Shown here: positions 52,859-60,280 of the stretch, one piece after another
Position numbering within the stretch: the first letter of the stretch is position 1
Layout: each line of letters opens with the position of its first letter
Assembly (NCBI GenBank): GCA_965197495.1
Contig: OZ240210.1
Location: 4,836,001 to 4,900,000 of the forward strand
From: SMYC01 sp965197495
GTDB taxonomy: Bacteria; Acidobacteriota; Vicinamibacteria; Marinacidobacterales; SMYC01
DNA length: 64,000 bases
Direction of reading: 5' to 3'
Program-made: the position numbers and the translations under genes
The notes under the pieces: generated by a model
What the model saw: only the letters and a program-made list of their open reading frames with translations
What the model was told of the DNA's origin: nothing
The model's database searches: none

Positions 52859-53113
52859 GTGGCGAGCACTTCGAAGGTTGGGCGCAACGATCCCTGCCCT
52901 TGCGGGAGCGGGAAGAAATACAAGAATTGCTGCGAAGGGAAACGGGGAAGGTTGACGCCTTCCCAATGGGTTACGATCGGCGCGATGGCGCTCGCCGCGG
53001 CCGTCCTCGCCTACGTCGTGTTCAACATGGCGACGGGAAATGCGGGGAGCTCACGAACGCGCCGTTGTCCCGCGGGCCAGGTCTGGTCCGCCCAGCACGG
53101 GCATTGCCACTAG
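52859..53113 (+). CDS. SEC-C zinc motif membrane protein
   Basis: A GTG start gives an 84-residue protein. Its N-terminus is the SEC-C zinc motif GRNDPCPCGSGKKYKNCC, usually found at the end of SecA. A single membrane helix follows (WVTIGAMALAAAVLAYVVFN), then a short tail with two more Cys/His groups (RRCPAGQVWSAQHGHCH). A TATAAT at 52831-52836 is a candidate -10 element. The role may be as a small translocon- or ribosome-adjacent membrane protein; that is a guess from the motif. Confidence 0.8.
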   Translation: MASTSKVGRNDPCPCGSGKKYKNCCEGKRGRLTPSQWVTIGAMALAAAVLAYVVFNMATGNAGSSRTRRCPAGQVWSAQHGHCH

Positions 53114-53140
53114 ACCAGAGAGAGAGAGTGCAGCAGATCG

Positions 53141-54511
53141 TCAGGCGTGTCTGCGGATACGTGCCGCGCCCTCGAGCTGAAAGCTCGTCCGGAGCTCGAT
53201 CGACGATAGCCAGCGCTGCAGGCGATCGATGCCGTCGGTAACGCGGGAGCAATAGCGACGCAAGAACGCTTCGTCGAGCGCTTCTTCTTTCGGTAACGCA
53301 TCGGCGGCGCGCATGGCTTCCGCGCCATCGAAGTCCACATAGGCGAGCCGCAAGGTGAGCTCGTTCTTGCTGCGGCCGAACGCGGAGCCCGGCACGGTGG
53401 CGACCCCCGTCTTCTCTAACAGATGCCTGCAAAGCTCTTCGCTCGAGCCTATGCCGCGCTCCTCGAGCTCGTGCTTGAAGGCGCCAAAATCGGGGAAGAG
53501 GTAGAAGCCGCCATCTGGAGTTCCGACCCGCAAACCGGCGTCACGCAGCTTGCTTGCGCAGTGCCGGCCGAGAGCGCGTAAGATGCGTCGCGACGTGCTC
53601 AAATAGGATTCGATCTCGGGCCCGCCCACGAAAGCTTCGACGGCCGCGAATTGAATCGGCGCGCTCGTCGCCGTGAAGGTTTCGCTCGCGACCGCCGCCA
53701 TGGCATCGAGAAGCCAGTGGAGGTTGTCAGGGAAGGTGAACGTCCCGAGTCTCCACCCGCCGGCGCCGCACCATTTGCTCAGCCCCGAGCTGATGATCGT
53801 GCCCTCGGGGTAGTACTCCGCAATGGACGTGTGTTGTCCTGTGTGGTGGAGCTCGCCGTAGATCTCGTCCGACAGCATGACGACGTGATAGCGCTGCGCA
53901 ACGTCGGCGAGCTGGCGTAGTTTGTCCTCGCAGTAAGAATATCCCGTCGGGTTGTGCGGGTAGTTGAGAATGACCAGTCGCGGGCGATCCGGATCGCCCG
54001 CGCAGAGCTCTTCGAGCTCGTCGGGCATCAGACCCCAATTGTGCTTGGCCCGCGTGCGAAGCCATCGGACCGGGCGCCCGAGGATGTGAGCTTGTGGCTC
54101 GTAGGACACCCAGGACGGCGTGGGGATACAGAGGTCCCCGTAATAGACGAGCTGCATCAGAAACATCAGCTCCTTGGAGCCGGGGCCGACGAGCACGTTG
54201 TTGCCAGTGCGCTGGATGGAGTGCTTGCGCCCATGATACTGCGCCACCGCGTCGCGCAATCGGCGAAGCCCCTTGACCGCGAGGTAGTCTCTCTGGTGGG
54301 CGTTCTCCTTCAGCGCTTCAACGACGGGGCGCGGTACGGGGAACGGCGATTGTCCGAGGCCGAATTTGATGATGTCACGGCCCTGCTCGATGAGCTCGGC
54401 ACTGAGCTCGTTAATGACGAGGGTCGTGGACGGCGTGAGGCCGCGAACATTCAAGTTCAAGTTGACGGATGGGTAATCTGTGTTGCCTGTGTTGTTTGTC
54501 TCGGACGTCAT
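53141..54511 (-). CDS. Class I/II PLP aminotransferase
   Basis: The 456-residue protein has the fold-type I landmarks: IIKFGLGQSPFPVPRPVVEA, VLVGPGSKELMFLMQLVYYG, PRLVILNYPHNPTGYSYCED (the NPHNPTG motif), VVMLSDEIYGELHHTG with the PLP-contacting Asp and Tyr, and the Schiff-base Lys in TIISSGLSKWCGAGGWRLG. The C-terminal Arg is in LTLRLAYVDFDG. The last ~60 residues extend past the usual end. It resembles the aspartate/aromatic aminotransferase group; substrate unresolved. It appears intact. Confidence 0.9.
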   Translation of the reverse strand: MTSETNNTGNTDYPSVNLNLNVRGLTPSTTLVINELSAELIEQGRDIIKFGLGQSPFPVPRPVVEALKENAHQRDYLAVKGLRRLRDAVAQYHGRKHSIQRTGNNVLVGPGSKELMFLMQLVYYGDLCIPTPSWVSYEPQAHILGRPVRWLRTRAKHNWGLMPDELEELCAGDPDRPRLVILNYPHNPTGYSYCEDKLRQLADVAQRYHVVMLSDEIYGELHHTGQHTSIAEYYPEGTIISSGLSKWCGAGGWRLGTFTFPDNLHWLLDAMAAVASETFTATSAPIQFAAVEAFVGGPEIESYLSTSRRILRALGRHCASKLRDAGLRVGTPDGGFYLFPDFGAFKHELEERGIGSSEELCRHLLEKTGVATVPGSAFGRSKNELTLRLAYVDFDGAEAMRAADALPKEEALDEAFLRRYCSRVTDGIDRLQRWLSSIELRTSFQLEGAARIRRHA

Positions 54512-54629
54512 GGCTCGAGGCTCGTTGTGTTTGGGGAAGCGGAGCCGCTACGACGCGCCGCGCGACGGCTCCTCAAGGTCACTTTCGACCTCCGTAGGTA
54601 CGAGCGTATTACCGTTAACTATTTTGAGG

Positions 54630-54923
54630 ATGAATCCTACTTCAAGTATAGAAACGGGTTCTCCTCCTGTCAAAACGAGCGCCAAGCGACAGAAGTACCG
54701 TGTCGTACTCCATCCTCTCGCCGCACTTGAAGTAGAATTCCGCGATGGAATGCCCAAAGTTCCTCGCCCCCCCCTCGCTCTCGCGGCGTTCTTGCAGGCC
54801 TGTGCCCCGGGTTTCCGCAACTACGAAGACACGTGGTTCCGGGACGCCGCGTTCATCTGGACGCAGAACTTGAGATTGGATAATCTGGTCGCGTGCCGCG
54901 TGACGGTGGCCGGGCGTCCCTAA
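54630..54923 (+). CDS. Hypothetical protein
   Basis: The product is 97 residues from ATG 54630 (MNPTSSIETGSPPVKTSAKR), with a weak GAGG just upstream. The sequence FRNYEDTWFRDAAFIWTQNL looks protein-like, but no family is recognised and the frame on the opposite strand is also open in part. I list it as possible only. Confidence 0.3.
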   Translation: MNPTSSIETGSPPVKTSAKRQKYRVVLHPLAALEVEFRDGMPKVPRPPLALAAFLQACAPGFRNYEDTWFRDAAFIWTQNLRLDNLVACRVTVAGRP

Positions 54924-54952
54924 GGGGCCTAAGGGGCCGAAGGACACGGACC

Positions 54953-55127
54953 ATGAATCGTCGTCAGTTTTTCGAGTTCGGCGCCGGAGCTTGTGCGAGC
55001 GCCGCAACCGGAATCGCGTGCCTCGGAGTGCCGGGAACGGAGGCGCTTGCGTCCGTGCGCACGCTCGCGACGGAGCTTTACGATTCGTTCGACGACGCGA
55101 CGCGAAAGAAAGTCTGTGTGGCTTACG
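54953..55127 (+). pseudogene. Tat-exported protein, 5' fragment (DUF3500-like?)
   Basis: ATG 54953 gives MNRRQFFEFGAGACASAATG, a Tat signal, then SVRTLATELYDSFDDATRKK and VCVAYD. The latter resembles the N-terminus of DUF3500 proteins. The match stops at about 55127, where OsmC sequence begins in another frame. The remainder of this frame to 55492 is a shadow. Confidence 0.5.
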
Positions 55128-55129
55128 AC

Positions 55130-55612
55130 ACTTGGCAACGTCCAGCAGAATCTCAAGGACAACCCGAAAGAAGCGAATGTCACGTTTCAATCCAATTCGT
55201 CCTTGATAGAAGGTTTCAACAGCAGAGCCATCATGAGGCAGCATTCGATCGACGTCGACGAGCCGAGAGAGCTCGGCGGAACCGACCGGGGCCCGAACCC
55301 CGTCGAGCTCATTTTGGCGGCTCTAGGTACCTGCCAGGAAATCACTTACAAAGCCTACGCGACGGTTCTCGGTATTCCCATGGAGAGCGTTTCAGTGGAG
55401 CTCGAGGGCGAGCTCGACCTTCAGGGGTTTCTCGCCTTGAACGACGCGATTCGTCCCGGCTACCAGAAGATTCGGGGCCGGGTGAAAATTAAGTCCGATG
55501 CGGATCCCGAGTCGCTCGAGAAGCTCCGGCAAGCCGTCAACGCGCACTGCCCGGTTCTCGACATCATCTCGAACCCCGTACCTCTGGAGCTCGAGCTCGT
55601 CCACGAAGCGGC
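55130..55612 (+). pseudogene. OsmC-family peroxidase, fused at both ends
   Basis: The segment LGNVQQNLKDNPKEANVTFQ, VDEPRELGGTDRGPNPVELI, LAALGTCQEITYKAYATVLG and NAHCPVLDIISNPVPLELEL is an OsmC-type thiol peroxidase. Both redox cysteines are present (LGTCQE and NAHCPV). The first ~20 residues are missing, so there is no native start. Downstream the frame runs directly into ISL3 transposase. The enzyme domain may fold, but it has no obvious translation start. Confidence 0.8.
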
Positions 55613-56402
55613 CGAGGAGCGGCGCGAGCTCGATGGATTGCGGGTGATTGGGATGGACGAGATCAGCTACCGCAAACGCCACAAGTACTTAACAGTGGTA
55701 ATAGACCATCTCAGCGGCCGGGTCGTCTGGGCGGGAAAGGAGCGCAAGGCCAAGACGCTGCTGCGGTTTTTCCGCAAGCTCGGACCACAAAGAGCCGCGG
55801 AGCTCGAAGCGGTCAGCATGGACATGTGGGAGCCGTACATAACTGTCGTCGGCAAAAAGGCTCCTCAGGCACGGGTGATCTTTGACCGCTTCCACATCGT
55901 CAAGCATCTGAACGAGGCCGTGGATAAGACCCGGCGCGAGCTGGTGCGCGAGCTCAAAGGGACTGCCCGACGCAACCTCAAGAACACCAAGTTTCCCCTT
56001 CTCAAGGCCAAACACAACCGCAGCGCGAAAGACAAACGGGTGCTCCGCGAGCAGGTGCGAGCTAATCGTCGCCTCTACCGCGCCATGCTTCTGCGCGACG
56101 ACTTCATGGACCTCTACACCTACAAAACCGAGACATGGGCCAAGAAGTTTCTCCGAGGATGGCTGCGGCGCGCTATGAGCTCGAGGATAGAGCCCGTCAA
56201 ACGCGCGGCGAAGATGATCCGCAGCCACTTCGATGGCGTCATCGCGTGGGTCACGTGGAGACTCAGCAACGGCCGACTCGAAGGAATGAACAACAAAATC
56301 CGGCTGCTGAGCCACCGCAGCTTTGGACTCCACTCTGCCGAAGCTCTCATCAGTCTCGTCTACCTAAACTGTGGCGGTCTCACCCTCGAGAGGATCCACT
56401 GA
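55613..56402 (+). pseudogene. ISL3-family transposase, C-terminal two thirds
   Basis: From LDGLRVIGMDEISYRKRHKY the sequence is the ISL3 DDE domain: first Asp in IGMDEIS, second Asp in AVSMDMWEPY, IFDRFHIVKHLNEAVDKTRR, and the end LNCGGLTLERIH with stop at 56400-56402. The N-terminal zinc-binding and helix-turn-helix part is gone. It is read in frame from the OsmC domain, giving a 469-residue chimera from 54993. Its last ~190 bases are duplicated at 5441-5633. Confidence 0.88.
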
Positions 56403-56419
56403 AATGGCAGGAGAGGCGA

Positions 56420-56519
56420 GACAAAATTGACTTAGGCATTCGTGACCTCCTGATCGGACGATGGTGCTCGTCGGGACCTTAGCATATTCGGCTTCCTAAA
56501 GAAAAGTCCGAAATGAGCG
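56420..56519. other. Short spacer after the ISL3 end
   Basis: About 100 bases after the ISL3 remnant. It contains no recognisable coding frame. Confidence 0.35.
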
Positions 56520-56627
56520 AATTTTAAAACGTACCGGATCTGCAAACCAGTTGGGAGTGCCGCCGTAGTAGAAGAAGCGGCGCCCATCGGGTAGGAATTG
56601 CGGATAAAGGTGAACTGGGGAGGGACC
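56520..56627 (-). pseudogene. WD40/TolB propeller fragment
   Basis: The minus strand reads HLYPQFLPDGRRFFYYGGTP and NWFADPVRF. FLPDGRRFFYY is the propeller motif found after kinase domains in this genome (compare the gene at 29512). About 35 residues remain. It joins the start of an amidohydrolase paralogue at about 56627. Confidence 0.7.
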
Positions 56628-56709
56628 GGTCGAAGTTTCATTGCGAACGCCGGCCTGATGTGTGGATAGTCAGTCAGTTATGGTTGTCCTTTGCGCCCAA
56701 GCTCTCGAG
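56628..56709 (-). pseudogene. Second copy of ankyrin-end/amidohydrolase-start junction
   Basis: The minus strand from 56709 gives LESLGAKDNHN and a stop at 56674-56676. A spacer follows, then an ATG at about 56641 giving MKLRP. The intact locus at 58440-58550 has LESLGATNNHNCISC, a like spacer (GGCCAGCGTTCGCA) and TKLRP. This fragment is therefore the junction of a paralogous ankyrin plus amidohydrolase pair of which nothing else remains. Confidence 0.75.
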
Positions 56710-56719
56710 TGGCTGTGTC

Positions 56720-57115
56720 TCACCAGGATATGACGTCCAGACCTGGAACGCGTTGAAACTCCCCGAGGTTTCGACTTACCAGCGTAACGTCCGCCGAGAG
56801 GGCGATCGAAGCGATCAAAAGATCGTTCGCGCCGATTGGACGGCCTTCACGCTTGAGCTGCGCTCTAACACCGCCATAATGCGCCGCGGCGGCATCATCG
56901 AACGGAAGCGATTCGAAAACGTCGCAAAACCGTTCGACACGATCGAGGTTCTCCGCGACTCTCCGCGAATTTCGAGCACCGAAGTAGAGCTCAGCCTTGA
57001 CGACACTACAAAGAACGACAGAGCTTGGCGTCTCATCGAGAAGGCGCGCAGCCAGATCCTGCTCGGTTCGATTGATCAACGGAATGCACACGCTGGTATC
57101 GAGGAGTAAGCTCAC
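56720..57115 (-). CDS. vapC: VapC-type PIN ribonuclease toxin
   Basis: The 131-residue PIN-domain protein carries the acidic residues in LLLDTSVCIPLI (Asp6), VVKAELYFGARNS (Glu) and GANDLLIASIAL (Asp). The fourth region LVSRNLGEF follows the usual pattern. VapC toxins cleave tRNA or rRNA. The GTG start at 57115 overlaps the antitoxin stop (GTGA), the classic coupled arrangement. The gene ends at 56720, 11 bases from the ankyrin scrap. It appears intact. Confidence 0.92.
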   Translation of the reverse strand: MSLLLDTSVCIPLINRTEQDLAARLLDETPSSVVLCSVVKAELYFGARNSRRVAENLDRVERFCDVFESLPFDDAAAAHYGGVRAQLKREGRPIGANDLLIASIALSADVTLVSRNLGEFQRVPGLDVISW

Positions 57116-57336
57116 GTGATCGCCTCGATATCCTCCGGCGGCGGGTCGTCCGGCTCAACAAGGTCGCCTCCGCCGTGGGTAAGCAGGTCCACTAGGCTCT
57201 TCGGCCATTCCGTCGCCGTTGTCTCTCGTCGAACCAGCTCTGCAACCCATGCGGAGAGACTCCGCTCCGCGCTTCTCGCTTGTTGGCGGGCCTCCTCTAT
57301 CAATTCATCCGGGAGATATATCGTAACTTGCGCCAT
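57112..57336 (-). CDS. vapB: Ribbon-helix-helix antitoxin (VapB-like)
   Basis: The ATG at 57336 starts MAQVTIYLPDELIEEARQQA, a ribbon-helix-helix DNA-binding domain, followed by LSAWVAELVRRE and an acidic, Pro-rich tail (LVEPDDPPPEDIEAIT) that should bind the toxin. A longer start at 57357 would begin inside the promoter, so 57336 is preferred. The product is 74 residues. It should repress its own promoter and neutralise VapC. Confidence 0.9.
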   Translation of the reverse strand: MAQVTIYLPDELIEEARQQARSAERSLSAWVAELVRRETTATEWPKSLVDLLTHGGGDLVEPDDPPPEDIEAIT

Positions 57337-57370
57337 AGTGCAATTATAAGTTACCACGTATAAGTATCAA
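57337..57370 (-). promoter_or_regulatory. Sigma-70 promoter of vapBC, likely leaderless
   Basis: On the minus strand TTGATA (57365-57370), a 16-bp spacer, and a perfect TATAAT (57343-57348) are followed by six bases and then the ATG at 57336. Initiation about seven bases after the -10 would fall on or next to the ATG, so the message has little or no leader. The AT-rich block contrasts with its GC-rich surroundings. Confidence 0.75.
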
Positions 57371-57993
57371 AACGAACAATGGCACCTCTCGCCTGCTCGA
57401 CGGTGGGACGAGAGGCCGAGGACGCCCGTGGCTCATCATTAATTTGGACGGACCTGTAGCCACCGCCCCATTGTCGGACAAGGAGGCGGCGATGCGATCC
57501 GCGTGCCACGGAAGCATGTTGGGCATGGCGAGGACGTCTGTCGGTGACGAGTTCACGTGTTCTCCAACTCGTTCCGGACCAAGGTCCCTGTCTTCGTCGT
57601 TCATGACGAGGATCGCCTTGGTGCCGTCCGGGGAAATCCGAGCCATGATGTAGGTACGTGGCTCGGCGGCGATCGGCTCCTCACGGCCGTCCCGGTAAAC
57701 CTAGGCGAGCGTACGTGGGGCGTCCGGACGCCCCGGCAGATATACCAGCATTCCGTCACGAGAGATGTCGAAGTTCCCGCCCGATTCACATTTTTCACCA
57801 GCGATACCGGTGCGCCGATGACGTCGAGGCTGTCGAGATCGAACCGTACCCCCAGGAGGTTCCCAGCCCACATGTAGACCGGATGCCCGGTCGGCAGATA
57901 GCGGGGATGGGTGCCGCCCTCGATGAGCACGCGCCGCTCGCGGCTGTCCAACGACTGCACGACGATCTGGGGTTCGACCGCGCTGGACGGCAT
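57360..57993 (-). pseudogene. Kinase-associated propeller, decayed
   Basis: Two frames carry propeller sequence. The first is IVVQSLDSRERRVLIEGGTH, PVYMWAGNLLGVRFDLDSLD and VSLVKNVNRAGTSTSLVTEC (57993 to about 57700). The second is ARISPDGTKAILVMNDEDRD (about 57640 to 57560). They are linked by frameshifts and gaps and end at the vapBC promoter. With the fragment at 56520 this looks like one propeller gene into which vapBC, or a deletion next to it, was placed. Confidence 0.7.
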
Positions 57994-57994
57994 T

Positions 57995-58455
57995 TCAGTC
58001 GAAGCGATAGACGGTGCCGCCTTTCATGACGAAGTGCACGCGCTCGAGCTCGGTGATGTCGGCGAGCGGATTGCCCTCGACGGCAATGATGTCGGCGAGC
58101 TTTCCGACCGTGATCGTGCCGATCCGATCCTCCCAGCCGACAAGATCGGCCGCGTGCTGCGTCGCCGACAGGATCGCGTCCATGGGCTCCATGCCCCACG
58201 CCACGAGATCGCGAAACTGCTTGGCGTTGTCGCCGTGCGGGATGATGCCGGCGTCGCGTCCGCGGGGATCTCGACCTCGGCGCCGACAGCAACGATGCCC
58301 TCGCCTTCGATCAGGATGAACGCGGGAGATATTGGTGGGCCACCGAGGCCGTCGATGAGGGTACCGACTCGGAGCGCGAGTCCTGCGGCGCCGGCGACCG
58401 GCGCGACGGCGATGCACCAGCCGAGTGCGATAGCGAGCGTCGGACGAAGTTTCGT
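57995..58455 (-). pseudogene. Imidazolonepropionase-like amidohydrolase, core deleted
   Basis: The 5' piece reads KLRPTLAIALGWCIAVAPVA (signal peptide), then LRVGTLIDGLGGPPISPAFI, then GIVAVGAEVEIPADATP. The 3' piece, in another frame, reads GIIPHGDNAKQFRDLVAWGM, ATQHAADLVGWEDRIGTITV, and VMKGGTVYRFD. The whole metal-binding centre is gone. The natural start codon, ATG in the paralogous scrap at about 56641, is ACG here (58453-58455). So the gene has lost start, core and frame. Confidence 0.82.
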
Positions 58456-58495
58456 TGCGAACGCTGGCCCTAATGTGTGCCTAACGTGCTGATGC

Positions 58496-60268
58496 TCAGC
58501 AGCTGATGCAGTTATGATTGTTCGTAGCGCCCAGGCTCTCGAGCAGCGCAACCGTCTCCGGATAAGGCTGGACGCGCTGCACGGGGCCATTCGCCATGTC
58601 GGCCGTCGTCTGACCTTTGCGGCTGACGGTGGTCACATCCGCGCCTTTCGAGACGAGATAGCGGATGAGCTCGTTGTCTCCACGGGCGGCTGCATGGTGT
58701 ACCGAGTTGAAGCCCTTGTAGTCTCTCGCGTTCACGTCGGCGCCGAGCTCTTCCACGAGAAACTTCACGGCGGGGAGCCATCCATCCGGCACGTGGCGAT
58801 GCGAATTGCCGGCGAAGCCTTGACCGTGGCCCACGCCCGAAGCGGCATGGATCGGGTAGACCGCGGGGCCACCCATCGGAACCGGCGGCAAGCCCGAGTG
58901 GTCTTTGTCGTCCCCAAGTCCGACTCCATATTCGCTTCCATCACGGCGCTTGCGTTCGGGAATTTTGATCGTCGGCATGTTCGGGTCCGCGCCATGCGCG
59001 AGCAAAAGGCGCATCGCGTCGATGTCGAGTGCGTGCGCCGCGCGCCAGAAAGGTGTCGCCCCTGCCCGGTTGACGCCGAGCAGGTCGCGGTTATAGGTCG
59101 TATACCAGAGCGTCTTCTTCAGGCGGACGTTCGGGTCGACGCCTGCCTTCAGGAGTGTTTCCATCACTTCGAGATAGGTGAGCTTTTGCTGCATATACGC
59201 GACGGGCTGTGGGTGGCGCGCTTTCGGGGCCCAGTGCATGTTGAGGGCGGCGTAGAGCGGTGTGGCTCCCGCGTCGCTCGCGACGCTCGGGTCGGCGCCG
59301 AGCTCGAAAAGCTGCATGGCGAGGTCGAAATGTCCGTTGAGCATCGCGATGAGCATCGGGCTCGTGTTGTCGGCGGCGCTCACTTGATTGATGTCGGCCG
59401 TGCCCTGGATGAGTGCGAGGGTGGCGCCGACATGACCTTCGCGCGCGGCGAGAAGAAGAGGGGTGAGGCCGCCATGGGCCGCGACAAGATCGGCGTAGTC
59501 GAGGGGCACCGGCTCGCCACCGCGCCGCAGCGCCTCGTCTCGGTCTTCGGGCTCGGGTTCCGGTTCGCTCGGCGCGCTACCGTCTTTCGGCACGTTCTTC
59601 ATTTTTGCCGCCCGGAGCTCGGCGATCTGCTTCATGCGCTCGCGGCGCTCAGACCGGTCGTGCTCGTCCCGCTCGACGAGATCCACAACCTTGGCCGCGA
59701 TCGACGGCTCCGCCTCGCCTTCGAGCAAGACCTCGACGACTTGGGTCCGTCCTGCCGCGGCCGCGAACATGAGCGCTGTCTGTCCCCATTGAGGCTCGGC
59801 TGCGTTCACGTCCGCTTCGTGCTCGACCAAAGCGGCGACGGCCAGAGCATTACCGGAGGCGGCGGCGAAGTGAAGCGGCGTCGCTCCTGTGGTAGTCATA
59901 GCGTTCGCGTTGGCGCCAGCCAGAAGGAGCGGCTTGACGACGGGAGCGCGGCCTGCGGCGCTCGCGACGTGGAGCGGTGTATGCGCTCCAATGCGCGTCG
60001 TCGCTTCGAGATCGGCGCCGGCACCAATCAAGACTTCCGCGATCGCCGCGTTGCCATTGCGAGCTGCCCAATGGAGGCCCGTCATCCCGTCGCCGAAGCG
60101 CGCGTTCACATCGGAACCTTGCTCGAGAAGCGCGCGCAGCGTCTCGACGTCGCCGCCCATCGCGGCATCAGCGACAGAGGCGACAGGGGCTTCGGGAGCC
60201 GCGACCGTCCCGGCGGTCGCCACCCAGAAGAGTGCTGCGAGATACAACCCAGCCTTCCACATGCGCAT
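58496..60268 (-). CDS. Secreted ankyrin-repeat protein
   Basis: The 590-residue product has a signal peptide (LYLAALFWVATAGTVAAPEA) and about twelve ankyrin repeats, e.g. DGMTGLHWAARNGNAAIAEV, GATPLHFAAASGNALAVAAL, and near the end NSVHHAAARGDNELIRYLVS. A charged linker (KDGSAPSEPEPEPEDRDEAL) separates two repeat blocks. The tail NNHNCISC has two cysteines. The gene starts 12 bases after the DUF1552 gene, so it is the third gene of that operon. It probably acts as a periplasmic binding scaffold; partner unknown. It appears intact. Confidence 0.9.
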   Translation of the reverse strand: MRMWKAGLYLAALFWVATAGTVAAPEAPVASVADAAMGGDVETLRALLEQGSDVNARFGDGMTGLHWAARNGNAAIAEVLIGAGADLEATTRIGAHTPLHVASAAGRAPVVKPLLLAGANANAMTTTGATPLHFAAASGNALAVAALVEHEADVNAAEPQWGQTALMFAAAAGRTQVVEVLLEGEAEPSIAAKVVDLVERDEHDRSERRERMKQIAELRAAKMKNVPKDGSAPSEPEPEPEDRDEALRRGGEPVPLDYADLVAAHGGLTPLLLAAREGHVGATLALIQGTADINQVSAADNTSPMLIAMLNGHFDLAMQLFELGADPSVASDAGATPLYAALNMHWAPKARHPQPVAYMQQKLTYLEVMETLLKAGVDPNVRLKKTLWYTTYNRDLLGVNRAGATPFWRAAHALDIDAMRLLLAHGADPNMPTIKIPERKRRDGSEYGVGLGDDKDHSGLPPVPMGGPAVYPIHAASGVGHGQGFAGNSHRHVPDGWLPAVKFLVEELGADVNARDYKGFNSVHHAAARGDNELIRYLVSKGADVTTVSRKGQTTADMANGPVQRVQPYPETVALLESLGATNNHNCISC

Positions 60269-60280
60269 CGTTCGTCTCCT

